A stretch of DNA of 64,000 nt from Hyphomonadaceae bacterium (GCA_021731815.1 JAKFWO010000029.1:57922-121921), one strand, 5' to 3'; positions 51,660 to 61,149 are shown, counted from the stretch's first letter. The notes: generated by a model not told the origin, from the sequence alone. Numbers and translations are program-made.

Positions 51660-53266
51660 CAGTCAGCGGGCTGGACAATGCCTTCAGGTTTGGGCGCGCC
51701 GGGCGTGATTCGCAAGTGCTTCCAGTCCGCCCATAAGGCGAGCAGAAGCAGCGGGTGCTGGATCAAGGGCATGAGCGCCTGGAACTCGTCCTGGCCGCGG
51801 GCGTAAAAGGCCTTTCCGGAATAATAGAGCGGAAGAATAATGGCCGCTGTTGCCGCAAAGCGCCAGGCACCGGCCGCAGCAGCCAGCGGGAAAATCGCCG
51901 CCGCATACCAGGGATATTGCGCCGGGCTCACGGAAAATATCAGCGCCGCCAGCATGAACAGGCGCAAAGCGGCATCGGAAGGGGTAGCAAAAGGCCTGAG
52001 CGCGATGATCACCGCAAAAACCCCCGCAAGTCCCGCAAGGATCATTCGCGCCCAAAATCGAGGGTCCAGTGAATATAGCGGGTCAAGCATACGCGCCCCC
52101 AATTCCACCGCCCCGGTGAGCATGGGGGTCAGCAGGCTGTTGCGATCCCAGCTTGAGACATAGGCAAAGAAGCCGCGCGTGTCGGTTGCCGGACTGAGCA
52201 CCAGAGGAGCGAGCAACAGGCCAAAGGCTGCGAGGGCCGCAGCGGCAATCAGGAAATTGTGCGGCGCGAATAATCGCTTCCCCGCACGCAGGCCAAGACC
52301 CAGCAATAATACCGGCCATAATTTCACCCCCGCCGCACCGATGATCGCGGCACTGGCGCGAAAGGGAGCGCCGAAGGCGAGGAATCGCAAGGCAAGCACC
52401 AGAAACGGTCCCATCAGCGCATCAAGATGTGCGGAATTGGCAAATTCCTTGGCCGCGAGGGGGTTCCACCAATACAAGGCCGCCCAGAAAGCCGGCAGGC
52501 CCGCCTTTCGCAGGAAGCCAAGCAGAAGAAACAGCGTCAGCACCTCCACCCCGAACAGCAGGGCCCGCCACAGCGTGAAATTCCAGGGGCCGAGCCAGTG
52601 CGAAATTGCAAAGGCGGCCTGCGCGACTGGCGGATAGATGCTGGTCAGTTTGGGATGATTGACGCGCGGCACAACCTCCCCGCTTTCGCGGCCCAATCGG
52701 GCAAGCGCCACCGGCACACTGCGATCGGCATCGAGGATGGGGATCTCTTCCCCGGCCTCGCGGGCAATCGTCACCCGAACCGAAAGCGGCGCATTGCTGT
52801 AGGGGTTAAAGCCATTGGCGACCTGCCCGCCATCCCACAGATAGCGATAATGATCGTCTTCCCAGATTGGCGGCCCGGCGAAAAAGGGCAGGCGCAGCAC
52901 AGCACCGACGAGGAGCAAAGTGAAAAACGCGCGTGGGCCAGGCGTCCTGCTCTCCAGCGAGTGCCAGGAGTTTCGGGCGACACCCCCGTCCGGGCGACCA
53001 AAAAACCGGTCACGTTGCCAGAAGATTGCGGCAAGTCCCGCCCCCGAAAGCGCCATCAGGGCGACGGCGATATGGGTCGGCCGCTGGTGTTGGAAAATGG
53101 TCCAGTCAAAGGCCGGGCTGATCGCGGCGAGAATCCATACCGGGATCAGCAGCAGGGCGCAGGGCAAAAAGCGCCAATGTAGCACCGCCTGATTGATCCA
53201 GGATTTCTGGAGCCGCGCAACAAGATTCCGTTTCAAAGCCATGTGCAACCACAGAGCCATCGGCAT
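51659..53266 (-). CDS. GT-C type membrane glycosyltransferase (mannosyltransferase-like)
   Basis: This 535-residue protein has about 12 predicted membrane helices and the acidic first-loop motif EDDHYRYLWDGGQVANGFNP, a signature of polyprenyl-phosphate-dependent mannosyltransferases. A further marker is KLTSIYPPVAQAAFA. It should transfer a sugar from a lipid-phosphate donor on the periplasmic side. Sugar and acceptor cannot be determined. The downstream GT2 enzyme may make its donor, which fits the overlapping genes. The first ATG may be slightly early, because the membrane helices begin near residue 33. Confidence 0.85.
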   Translation of the reverse strand: MPMALWLHMALKRNLVARLQKSWINQAVLHWRFLPCALLLIPVWILAAISPAFDWTIFQHQRPTHIAVALMALSGAGLAAIFWQRDRFFGRPDGGVARNSWHSLESRTPGPRAFFTLLLVGAVLRLPFFAGPPIWEDDHYRYLWDGGQVANGFNPYSNAPLSVRVTIAREAGEEIPILDADRSVPVALARLGRESGEVVPRVNHPKLTSIYPPVAQAAFAISHWLGPWNFTLWRALLFGVEVLTLFLLLGFLRKAGLPAFWAALYWWNPLAAKEFANSAHLDALMGPFLVLALRFLAFGAPFRASAAIIGAAGVKLWPVLLLGLGLRAGKRLFAPHNFLIAAAALAAFGLLLAPLVLSPATDTRGFFAYVSSWDRNSLLTPMLTGAVELGARMLDPLYSLDPRFWARMILAGLAGVFAVIIALRPFATPSDAALRLFMLAALIFSVSPAQYPWYAAAIFPLAAAAGAWRFAATAAIILPLYYSGKAFYARGQDEFQALMPLIQHPLLLLALWADWKHLRITPGAPKPEGIVQPAD

Positions 53267-53460
53267 GGTTGAGTCACCGGCATCCGGCCGGGTCGCTATC
53301 GGAAACAGGCCTCGACATCAAGGGCTTTGAAACCACCCGAATTTGGTCGGGATGCGGGCGGCGGTCAAGATAACACCCGTCTGACCTTCAGCAAATGCAA
53401 TCAGCCCGGGACGCATGCGAGGCACGTTTCCCGGGCTGTTTACAAGAGACATCGAGCGAA

Positions 53461-54417
53461 TCAGCTGCCGCCGCCATAGCTGCCGGCCCCGCCACCGCCA
53501 CCACTGTTGCTGCCGCCATACCCACTTCCGCCATAGCCGCCGCTGGAAGCGCTCACGGCGCGCGGCGAATAGCCGGCGATCCGGCTGTTGAAGCGATAGC
53601 GGCTCACGCCCTCGGCCCCGCTCACCTCTGTTTTGAGGCTGCCCTGCGCATGCGAGGCAATATGCTCAAGCACTTTTTGTTCGCCGCCAAAATCCGCGGC
53701 ATACCATTGATAGAGGCTCGACACTTCGAGCTTGCCACCCTTGGCTTTCACTCCCGCGGGGCTGTTGACGAACAAGGCCGCCTGGGATTTGAGCTGGGCG
53801 TGAACCTCTGTGCCCGTATAGGGTTCGCCCCGCAGGGTCGGCGATCCATAAGCCCCCGTAAACAGCCCATAGAGCGTGTTGGGATCCCTGAAGCCCGCCC
53901 GGATTACATTGTTGACGATCTGATCGGGCGAGACCTGCTGGCCCTCGACAGTCACCATGGGTTGGCTGAACACTTTTCCGGTGGAATCGGGAAAACCGCG
54001 ATACCTCTCCAGCGCGCCACGCCCATTGGAGGGCGTAAGCAGCTTGATGGTCATCGCATTGTGCAGATTGAGCCAATAGGCCAATTGCTCATTCCGGTTG
54101 AGCTTGCTGACCGGAATGCTCGCCAGCCGGGAGATATAGGCATCCAGCACCTTGCCCGATTCCCGGTCCACCGCCTCATAAGCCACCATGCGATAATCCC
54201 CATCGATCACGGTCAGCGCGTTGAGCCAGGCCCCGTAATCACTGTGGTCCACGACATGGCGGGCCCCGGCGGTGAAGCTTGTGAACATTGGTTGCGCGGG
54301 ACCATCCGCGATGATCGCAGCTCCCGCGCCCGGGGCGGGGTCGGCAGCGAGGCTCGCGGAAAGCGCGAATGGACTGGAAGCCAGCAACAAGGCCGCAAGC
54401 AGGTGACGAGTGCGCAT
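53461..54417 (-). CDS. Exported DUF547 protein with glycine-rich tail
   Basis: The 318-residue protein has a signal peptide (MRTRHLLAALLLASSPFALS, to about residue 25) and a DUF547 domain with ALTVIDGDYRMVAYEAV, LNRNEQLAYWLNLHNAMTIK and SSLYQWYAADFGGEQKVLEH. DUF547 is a cysteine-protease-like fold of unclear role. The last 30 residues are a low-complexity Gly/Ser/Tyr tail (GGYGGSGYGGS). It is a single gene divergent from the Mla operon. The second ATG was chosen because it heads the signal peptide. Confidence 0.85.
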   Translation of the reverse strand: MRTRHLLAALLLASSPFALSASLAADPAPGAGAAIIADGPAQPMFTSFTAGARHVVDHSDYGAWLNALTVIDGDYRMVAYEAVDRESGKVLDAYISRLASIPVSKLNRNEQLAYWLNLHNAMTIKLLTPSNGRGALERYRGFPDSTGKVFSQPMVTVEGQQVSPDQIVNNVIRAGFRDPNTLYGLFTGAYGSPTLRGEPYTGTEVHAQLKSQAALFVNSPAGVKAKGGKLEVSSLYQWYAADFGGEQKVLEHIASHAQGSLKTEVSGAEGVSRYRFNSRIAGYSPRAVSASSGGYGGSGYGGSNSGGGGGAGSYGGGS

Positions 54418-54793
54418 GGGTTTCTCCATAAGGCTGGAATTGACCGAAGTTCAGAAGGGGGGCGAGGTTAAAAAGGGTCGCCCTGAACAGATTCGAATTG
54501 TACCGCGTCCAGGACAGGTCTAAACCCACCATGCGTCAGCGTGCCCCCGCTTTCCAGTGGGGGAGCGATCAAGTAGCGCGGGGCCCTGGTCACGATCTCG
54601 TAATCCGCTTCCCGGAACAGCCCGCTCCCGGCCGGGCCTCGACCCCCGGGGCTTTGAGGGCGGGAGCAGACATGCAAATCCAGAAAAAGATGTTATCGTG
54701 ATCATTGCTTTGCAAGCAGATCTCGTCTGCAACAGGGACTTTTAGTAGTTTGATTGTAAGATTGCTTTGAAAGCAACCGAACAAGAAGGATCC
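54418..54793. other. Divergent promoter region between DUF547 and mlaE
   Basis: No gene is visible in these 376 bases. A hairpin (CCCCCGCT paired with AGTGGGGG, 54544-54563) lies in the middle. Near the mlaE side, ATTGCTTTGCAAGCA (54704-54718) and ATTGCTTTGAAAGCA (54761-54775) form an imperfect direct repeat of about 15 bp that could bind a regulator. The last 120 bp are A+T-rich relative to the window, as expected for a promoter. Confidence 0.45.
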
Positions 54794-55933
54794 ATGTCAA
54801 CTTCGCCGCTTGTCGAAATTCAGGATCGCGGAGCGGAATCCGTATTGAAGCTGCGCGGCGACTTCAATGTTCGCAGCATCGCAGCGGTCGATTCCGTCCT
54901 GCGGGGGATGGAATTGCAGCGGCCGGCGCTGGGCTTTGTCGTCGACGTCTCGGAACTTGGCGCAATGGATTCCGCCGGTGCCCTGGTCATTGACCGCACC
55001 CTGCGTGCGGGGATCTGCCACGGACCCTTCCCGCCGATCCGGATCGAGGGCCGCCATCCCACCGCCCTGAAATTGCTGGAGGTTGCGCGCGCGGCGAGCC
55101 CGGAATGTCCGCCACCCCCGCCTGCCCGGGCCGGGCTCAGGGAGGCCGTCGAAACCATCGGCCAGACAGTCGCTCATTTCCTCGACGAAGCTGCCCAGAA
55201 TCTGAGCTATCTGGGTCAATTGGTGGTAGCGGCCGCGTCTTTTGTCGCCCAGCCCTGGCGGGCGCGCTGGTTGTCGATCTTCCATCATATGGAAGAGGCA
55301 GGGCTCAAGGCGCTGCCGATCATCATGTTCCTGTCCTTTTTCATCGGGATGGTGCTGGCTTATCTCGGCGCCATCCAGCTCGAAGTGTTTGGTGCCACCG
55401 TCTATGTGGTCGAGCTGGTCGGCATTTCGGTGATGCGGGAATTCGGCGCGGCGATCGCGGCGATCGTGCTTGCCGGGCGTTCGGCTTCGGCCTTTGCTGC
55501 CGAAATCGGTGCGATGCGCATGCAGGAGGAGGTCGACGCATTGCGCGTCATGGGCCTGCGGCCGGTATCGGTGCTGGCGGCACCGCGGCTCATCGCTTTG
55601 GTTCTCATCGCGCCGGTTTTGACGCTTGGCGCCAATCTTGCGGGCATTTTGGGCGGCATGCTGGTGAGCTGGCTGAGGCTCGGCATTTCGCCGGCCTTGT
55701 TTATCAGCCGCACGGCCGAGATCGTTCCCATGGAGAATCTGTGGATTGGCCTGCTCAAGGCCCCCATCTTCGCCTTTCTGATCGCGCTTGCCGGGACAAG
55801 GCAGGGTCTGCTGGTGGAGGGCGATGTCGCCTCCCTGGGCCGCAGGACCACGGCCGCCGTGGTGCAGGCATTGTTTCTGATCATTTTTTGCGATGCGATC
55901 CTTGCCATCCTGTTTCAGGAGATGGGCTGGTGA
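54794..55933 (+). CDS. mlaE: MlaE-family lipid ABC permease with N-terminal STAS domain
   Basis: MlaE is the membrane permease of a lipid ABC transporter that moves phospholipids between the two membranes. The 379-residue protein has an N-terminal STAS-like domain (about 1-110, with VDVSELGAMDSAGALVID) that takes the role of a separate MlaB, then the permease with GMVLAYLGAIQLEVFGATVY, FGAAIAAIVLAGRSASAFAA and MRMQEEVDALRVMGLRP. The ATG follows AAGGAT; an upstream ATG is less likely. It is overlapped by mlaF (GTGA). The STAS fusion is common in alphaproteobacteria. Confidence 0.94.
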   Translation: MSTSPLVEIQDRGAESVLKLRGDFNVRSIAAVDSVLRGMELQRPALGFVVDVSELGAMDSAGALVIDRTLRAGICHGPFPPIRIEGRHPTALKLLEVARAASPECPPPPPARAGLREAVETIGQTVAHFLDEAAQNLSYLGQLVVAAASFVAQPWRARWLSIFHHMEEAGLKALPIIMFLSFFIGMVLAYLGAIQLEVFGATVYVVELVGISVMREFGAAIAAIVLAGRSASAFAAEIGAMRMQEEVDALRVMGLRPVSVLAAPRLIALVLIAPVLTLGANLAGILGGMLVSWLRLGISPALFISRTAEIVPMENLWIGLLKAPIFAFLIALAGTRQGLLVEGDVASLGRRTTAAVVQALFLIIFCDAILAILFQEMGW

Positions 55934-56709
55934 GCGCGCAGCCTCTGGCCCCGGACGCGTTCATTCATCCCGCACTCAGGGTGACCGGTCTCACCACAGT
56001 TTTGGGGGACCGCTTCATCCATCGCAATCTCGACCTCGTCGTTCCCGGCTCGGCGGTCACCGCTTTGCTGGGACCGTCCGGTGAGGGCAAGAGCATGCTG
56101 TTGCGCGCCATATTGGGGCTGATCCCGGTTCAATCCGGCCAGATCGAGATCTTCGGTCAAATTCAGAAGAATGTCGCCGGCAAGGCGGGGATTGGCGTCC
56201 TGTTCCAGAATGGCGCGCTGTTTTCCAATTTGACGGTGCGCGAAAATGTCATGCTGGCCATCGAGACTCAGGTGAAGCTCAATCCGCGGCTTTTGCGCGA
56301 ACTGGCCGACATGAAGATCCAGACTGTGGGCCTCGAGCCCGCCGCTGCCAATCGCAAGCCCTCGCAGCTTTCGGGCGGCATGCGCAAGCGGGCGGCGCTG
56401 GCGCGGGCCTTGGCGCTCGACCCGCCTTTGCTCATCCTTGACGAGCCCACGGCCGGGCTCGACCCGATCGCGGCCGATGAATTCGACCAGCTCCTGCTCC
56501 ATCTTCGCGCCAATATCGATCTCAGCGTGTTGATGGTGACCCATGACCTCGACAGTTTTGCCCGCGTGGTCGATTGGGGCCTGGTCCTGAAGGGCGGGCG
56601 GATCGCGGCTGCCGGCACGCCGGCGGATTTGCAGCACAGCGATGATGAATGGGTGCGCTCCTTTCTGGGCGGGCCCCGCGGCCGTGCCGCGCTCGCGGCG
56701 ACAGCATGA
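55930..56709 (+). CDS. mlaF: MlaF-like ABC transporter ATPase
   Basis: This is the ATPase that powers the MlaE permease. The 259-residue protein starts at the GTG overlapping the mlaE stop; the long open frame further upstream is a shadow. It has Walker A LLGPSGEGKSMLLRA, a Q loop in GVLFQNGALFSNLTVRENV, the signature LSGGMRKRAALARALA, and Walker B LLILDEPTAGLDP with the switch histidine in MVTHDL. The NGALF segment after the Q loop is typical of Mla ATPases. mlaD starts 10 bp downstream. Confidence 0.94.
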   Translation: MSAQPLAPDAFIHPALRVTGLTTVLGDRFIHRNLDLVVPGSAVTALLGPSGEGKSMLLRAILGLIPVQSGQIEIFGQIQKNVAGKAGIGVLFQNGALFSNLTVRENVMLAIETQVKLNPRLLRELADMKIQTVGLEPAAANRKPSQLSGGMRKRAALARALALDPPLLILDEPTAGLDPIAADEFDQLLLHLRANIDLSVLMVTHDLDSFARVVDWGLVLKGGRIAAAGTPADLQHSDDEWVRSFLGGPRGRAALAATA

Positions 56710-56719
56710 GGGACAGGTG

Positions 56720-57688
56720 ATGGAAACCCGGGCGAATTTTCTGCTGGTGGGGATGATCTCGCTTCTGGCTGCACTGCTTGCCGGCGTATTTGCGGTCTGG
56801 CTGGGGCGCGAGCAATTCAACCAGGCCAATGACATCTATGATGTCGAATTTATCGGCCCGACCCGCGGCCTCGCCCAGGGTGGCGAGGTGCGCTTCAATG
56901 GCATCAAGGTTGGCGAGATCCGGGACCTGTCACTCGACCCGCAAAACCCGCAACGGGTCGTGGCGCGCATCCGGGTGGTGTCGACGACGCCGGTGCGCGA
57001 GGATTCGCGCGCGCGGCTTGAGACCTCGCCCATCACCGGCGTGTCGCTGATCCAGCTCGAAGGCGGCGCTTCCACCTCGCGCAAGCCGCGCAGCAAGAGG
57101 GCCGGAATGCCGCCTTTGCTGAAGGGCGAGCGCGGGGCGCAGCTCGACCAATTATTCGAGGGTGGAAATGTCGTATTGGGCTCGGCCGAGGACGCTTTGG
57201 TCAGCGCCAATCTGTTGCTGTCCGACACCAATCTCAAAAATGTCGCGACGATCCTTGCGAGCGTCGCTGCGATCACGAGCGATTTTGCCACCGACCGCCA
57301 ATTGGCCGAGAAGACTGACCGCGCTTTGACCGGATTTGCCGATGCGGGCACCAATCTGCGGGAGGCGAGTGCAGATCTTGCGGCCGCCAGCCGGGATTTG
57401 CGTGTGCGGCTGGCGCGGGTTGGGGCCAATACCGAGACGGCCTCCGCCGATCTGCCGGCCGCTGCCCGCAGCCTGCGGAACGCCGCTGCCGACGCCCAGC
57501 GCCTGCTGGCCAAGGCAGACACGCTGTTGACCAGCCTCAATTCCCAATCCACACCCGAGCTCAACCGCGCCTTGCGCTCGATTTCGGCGCTTGCGAAGGA
57601 TTTGCAGCGCGTGACCGCCAATCTCGAGCGCGATCCCGCCGCCTTTCTCGCCGGGCGCAATCTGCCACGCACGGAGCTGAAGCAATGA
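56720..57688 (+). CDS. mlaD: MlaD/MCE-domain lipid transport protein
   Basis: MlaD is the substrate-binding subunit that forms a lipid-binding ring in the periplasm. The 322-residue protein has one membrane helix (about 8-28), an MCE domain with VEFIGPTRGLAQGGEVRFNG, VGEIRDLSLDP and RARLETSPITGVSLIQLEGG, and a long alanine-rich helical C-terminal region (about 150-310) that may form a coiled tube. The ATG at 56720 fits the family; the frame is open upstream inside mlaF. It overlaps the next gene by four bases. Confidence 0.93.
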   Translation: METRANFLLVGMISLLAALLAGVFAVWLGREQFNQANDIYDVEFIGPTRGLAQGGEVRFNGIKVGEIRDLSLDPQNPQRVVARIRVVSTTPVREDSRARLETSPITGVSLIQLEGGASTSRKPRSKRAGMPPLLKGERGAQLDQLFEGGNVVLGSAEDALVSANLLLSDTNLKNVATILASVAAITSDFATDRQLAEKTDRALTGFADAGTNLREASADLAAASRDLRVRLARVGANTETASADLPAAARSLRNAAADAQRLLAKADTLLTSLNSQSTPELNRALRSISALAKDLQRVTANLERDPAAFLAGRNLPRTELKQ

Positions 57689-58341
57689 ATTCGAAATTTC
57701 CACTCGGGGCGGCATTTTCCACTGTCCTGGCGCTGGCGCTGCCATTGGTTGCGGGCGGCTGCGTGTCGGTCCTGCCGAAGCCCGCGCCCGCGCCGCTGCT
57801 GTTCCGGCTGGAAACCGCGCCGATCCCCGCGGGCGCGGCGGTAAGGAGCACAGCGGCCATTGCGGTGGCGCGCCCCATCGTCCCGGGGCTGATCGGCGGT
57901 ACGGATCTCATCCTTGTGCGCGGGGCAACACTCGCCCCGCTCGCGGGGGCTGCCTGGGCGATTTCGGCCGAGGAAATGTTGCAGGACCTGCTGGTCGGCG
58001 CGCTGACCTCGGCGATTTCCGCAAGCCATGTGGTTCGCCGCGAGGCGGGGGCGGTCGCAAACCAGGATCTGGAATGGCGCCTGATGAATTTCGAGCTGGT
58101 CGAGACCGAAACCGGCTTTCGCGCGGTCTTTGTGGCCGACGCCCTGCTGCTCGAAACCCAGACGCGGCTGATCATTGCCCGCAAGCGTCTCGTGACCGAG
58201 GCTTCCGGCGCGGACAAATCCCTGTCGGCGGCTGCGGGCTTGTTGTCGGAAGTGGCGGGCGCGGGGGCAGCGGCGATCGCCGCCTTTGTGCGCGAGGAGG
58301 TCCCTCCCCCCGCAGCTGCACCGGAACCATTGCCGCAATAA
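57685..58341 (+). CDS. ABC-type transport auxiliary lipoprotein
   Basis: This 218-residue lipoprotein (lipobox LVAGGC, cysteine near residue 26) matches the ABC transport auxiliary family related to PqiC. These proteins are thought to sit in the outer membrane and link Mla-like systems to it. Features include an early FRLETAPIPAG, LIGGTDLILVRG, and the alanine-rich C-terminal SAAAGLLSEVAGAGAAAIAA. It overlaps mlaD by four bases (ATGA), so the four genes form one operon. It converges on gltX with a 57-bp gap; no clear terminator was found there. Confidence 0.87.
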   Translation: MNSKFPLGAAFSTVLALALPLVAGGCVSVLPKPAPAPLLFRLETAPIPAGAAVRSTAAIAVARPIVPGLIGGTDLILVRGATLAPLAGAAWAISAEEMLQDLLVGALTSAISASHVVRREAGAVANQDLEWRLMNFELVETETGFRAVFVADALLLETQTRLIIARKRLVTEASGADKSLSAAAGLLSEVAGAGAAAIAAFVREEVPPPAAAPEPLPQ

Positions 58342-58398
58342 GGCCCGTCGCGGCGGCCACGCCGGATGAAAGCCTGCCGGGTTTTCCGGTGCCTTCCG

Positions 58399-59736
58399 CT
58401 ACCCCACCTCGCCCATCAGCCGGGCGACGGCGCGGGCGCGGCCGATCAGCGGGAACAGCGCGCCCATATCCGGTCCGTGCTCGCGGGAGGTGAGCGCCAG
58501 CCGCAGCGGCAGGAACAGCGCCTTGCCCTTGGCCCCCGTCTGCGTCTTCACGGCATCGGTAAAGCTGCGCCAGCTTTCGGGCCCCCAGGGCTCGGCGGGG
58601 AGCAGAGCGGTGGCCTGCGCGCAAAATTCCGGATCGCTGATCACCGGCGCGAGTGGCTCGCTGACGATCACGGCCCAATCGGCGGCATCACGCAGCAATT
58701 CCAGATTGGGCCGCACCGCATGCCAGAATTCCGCGCCGAGATCGGCCCCCGCTTGTGCAAGCCCCGCACGCACGGCCGCGTAATCGAGCCCATGCAGGAG
58801 CCGGGCATTGACCAGCAGCAATTCGTCCTCGTCGAAGCGGGCGGGCGCGCGGCCGATCTTTGAAAAGTCGAATTCGGCCGCAAGGGTGCCGAGATCGGGC
58901 CGTGGCTCCACGGGGTCGGAGGTTCCGATCTTGGCCAGCAGCGAACATAAGGCGATCGGCTCGATCCCTTCGTCGCGCAGATCCTCGATCGACAGCGAAC
59001 CGAGCCGCTTGGACAATTTTCCGCCCTCGATATCGGCCAGCAGCGGCGTGTGGGCCATTGCGGGGATGGCGGCACCGAGCGCCTCGAAAATCTCGATCTG
59101 CACGCCGGAATTGGTGACGTGATCTTCCCCCCGGATGATGTGGCTGACCGCCAGTTCCGCATCATCCACCACCGAGGGCAGCGTATAGAGGAAAGTTCCA
59201 TCCGCCCGGATCAGCACCGGATCGGACAAGGCGGCGGTATCGATCGCCTGACGCCCGCGGATGAGATCCTCGAACACCCGGACCGTCCCGGACAATTTGA
59301 AGCGCCAATGCGGGGCGCGGCCTTCGGCTTCGAATTCCGCGCGCTCGGCCGGGGACAATCTCAGCGCCGCGCGGTCATAGACGGGCGGGCGCCCGCGCGA
59401 CAGGGCGATGCGGCGGCGGCGCTCCAGCTCCTCTTCGGTCTCGAAGCAGGGATAGAGCAGGCCCGCTTCCCGCAGCTTTTCGGCGGCCTGCCGATAGAGC
59501 GGGAAGCGCGCGGACTGGCTTTCCTTCTCGTCCCACACGCAACCCAGCCAGGCGAGGTCGCGCTCGATGGCGGCCTCATTATCGGCGGTGGAGCGGGCGA
59601 GGTCGGTATCGTCGATGCGCAGCAGGAATTTCGCCCCCGTTTTGCGGGCGAACAGCATGTTGATCAGCGCCGTGCGGGCATTGCCGACATGGAGCCGCCC
59701 GGTCGGGCTGGGGGCGAAGCGGACGCGAAGGGTCAT
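58399..59736 (-). CDS. gltX: Glutamate-tRNA ligase GltX
   Basis: GltX charges tRNA-Glu with glutamate. The 445-residue protein has the class I motifs FAPSPTGRLHVGNARTALIN (HIGH-type) near the N-terminus and GGKLSKRLGSL (KMSKS-type), plus FLLRIDDTDLARS and SHIIRGEDHVTNSG. The C-terminal domain ends in RARAVARLMGEV. Size is slightly shorter than the usual 470 or so. Alphaproteobacteria often carry two GltX copies; which one this is cannot be told. The ATG five codons inside the open frame was chosen because it precedes the first motif by the usual distance. Confidence 0.95.
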   Translation of the reverse strand: MTLRVRFAPSPTGRLHVGNARTALINMLFARKTGAKFLLRIDDTDLARSTADNEAAIERDLAWLGCVWDEKESQSARFPLYRQAAEKLREAGLLYPCFETEEELERRRRIALSRGRPPVYDRAALRLSPAERAEFEAEGRAPHWRFKLSGTVRVFEDLIRGRQAIDTAALSDPVLIRADGTFLYTLPSVVDDAELAVSHIIRGEDHVTNSGVQIEIFEALGAAIPAMAHTPLLADIEGGKLSKRLGSLSIEDLRDEGIEPIALCSLLAKIGTSDPVEPRPDLGTLAAEFDFSKIGRAPARFDEDELLLVNARLLHGLDYAAVRAGLAQAGADLGAEFWHAVRPNLELLRDAADWAVIVSEPLAPVISDPEFCAQATALLPAEPWGPESWRSFTDAVKTQTGAKGKALFLPLRLALTSREHGPDMGALFPLIGRARAVARLMGEVG

Positions 59737-59832
59737 GGAAGGCCGGGGCATTGTGAAGCCAGGGAAAGGGCAGGAATCCGGCAGGGTTGACCGCCCCGCG
59801 TGCCGAATTGCAAGCCCCGCGCGCAGCCCGCC

Positions 59833-61149
59833 TCATTCCTCGCCCGGCGGGAGATTGGCGAGGTTTTGCCGCGCGATCTGCGCATTCTGGCTCTCGCCGG
59901 CCCCCATTTCCTCAAAGAGCGCGATGGCACGCCGATAGTTTTTCCGCGCAAGGGCAAGATCGCCGCGGGTCTCGGCGATCACCCCGAGATTGGTGAGGTT
60001 AGCGGCCATGCCCTCTTTGCGTCCGAGCTGTTCATTGAGGGCGAAAGCGCGCTTCTGATAATCCTCGGCACCCGCAAGATCGCCGCGTGTGAAGGCGATA
60101 GCCCCGAGATTGGTGAGGGCAATGGCCATGCCCGCTTTGCTGCCGAGCTGTTCATTGAGGGTGAAAGCGCGCTTGAGATAATCCTCGGCGCCCGCAAGAT
60201 CGCCGCGGGTCCTGGCGATCAGTCCGAGATTGCCGAGGTCAGCGGCCATGCCCTCTTTGCGCCCGAGCTGTTCCTCGAGGGCGAAAGACCGATTGTGATA
60301 ATCCTCGGCGCCCGCAAGATCGCCGCGTGTGAAGGCGATCAGTCCGAGATTGCCGAGGGCCGCGGCCATGCCCTCTTTGCGTCCGAGCTGTTCATTGAGG
60401 GCGAAAGCGCGCTTGTGATAATCCTCGGCGCCCGCAAGATCGCCGCGTGTGAAGGCGATAAGTCCGAGATTGCCGAGGGCCGCGGCCACAATCGCCTGGT
60501 CCCCATTGGCCCCGGCGAGCACGGCTTTATAGGCATCCTCCGCCGCTGCGAGATCGCCAAGGCGCAGCAGCAAATGGCCGAGCGCATTGCGGGCGGAAAG
60601 ATCGCCCGGCGCGAGTTTCAGCAGGCGCTCATAGGCCGATTTTGCCCCTTCGGTGTCGGATGGGGCGAGCAGCGCGCCCAGCCGGCGCAGCTTTTCGACC
60701 ACCGGGCCGCTGGCGGCGGCGATATCGGCCTCCAAAGCCGCGCGGGCGCCTTTGGCATCGCCCTCGGCCAGCAGAGCGAGGGCGGCGCGTTCGGCCTTGT
60801 CGCCCTTGTTCCCCAAAGCGAGGATGGAATCGATGAAACTCTTGCGGGTTTCCGGTGACAGCGGACTGGTTCCGCTCACGCGCTGGCGTTCGAGAATTTT
60901 TTCGGCGATTTCGAGCGTGATCCTGCCTTCCACCACCCCCCGAAGCACTTCATCCTGCGTCAGTGGAACGGTGCTTTTGCGCGATTCATTCTTCGGCAGA
61001 AGCGGGGCGATAACGCTCGCGGCAATCGCCAAAGCCGCGACGATGGACATGACAAAACCCGCTGGCCGTCGCACGGGCAGGGGCAGGAAACCCAAAACCC
61101 AATCCCACAATTCCTTGGGTTTCTGGGGCAATCCCGGTTGTTGTGACAT
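59833..61149 (-). CDS. Membrane-anchored TPR protein with near-identical 40-residue repeats
   Basis: This 438-residue protein has a membrane helix (about 30-50, GFVMSIVAALAIAASVIAPL), a linker, degenerate TPR motifs (about 125-220), and then five or more kinesin-light-chain-like TPRs of exactly 40 residues, each close to LGNLGLIAFTRGDLAGAEDY. The repeat units are nearly identical at the DNA level (120 bp), implying recent duplication or gene conversion. It is probably an inner-membrane protein whose repeats face the periplasm or cytoplasm; no partner is known. The ATG at 61149 and a GTG 14 codons earlier are both possible starts. Confidence 0.8.
   Translation of the reverse strand: MSQQPGLPQKPKELWDWVLGFLPLPVRRPAGFVMSIVAALAIAASVIAPLLPKNESRKSTVPLTQDEVLRGVVEGRITLEIAEKILERQRVSGTSPLSPETRKSFIDSILALGNKGDKAERAALALLAEGDAKGARAALEADIAAASGPVVEKLRRLGALLAPSDTEGAKSAYERLLKLAPGDLSARNALGHLLLRLGDLAAAEDAYKAVLAGANGDQAIVAAALGNLGLIAFTRGDLAGAEDYHKRAFALNEQLGRKEGMAAALGNLGLIAFTRGDLAGAEDYHNRSFALEEQLGRKEGMAADLGNLGLIARTRGDLAGAEDYLKRAFTLNEQLGSKAGMAIALTNLGAIAFTRGDLAGAEDYQKRAFALNEQLGRKEGMAANLTNLGVIAETRGDLALARKNYRRAIALFEEMGAGESQNAQIARQNLANLPPGEE
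60001..60480. repeat. Four near-identical 120-bp tandem repeats in the TPR gene
   Basis: Exact 120-bp periodicity is visible, with partial copies on both sides. Units differ at about 5-20 positions and keep the reading frame, each encoding one 40-residue TPR. Confidence 0.9.

Noticed and set aside
53395..54471. A 358-codon plus-strand open frame opposite the DUF547 gene
   Set aside because: The minus strand has a signal peptide and DUF547 motifs; the plus-strand frame has neither.
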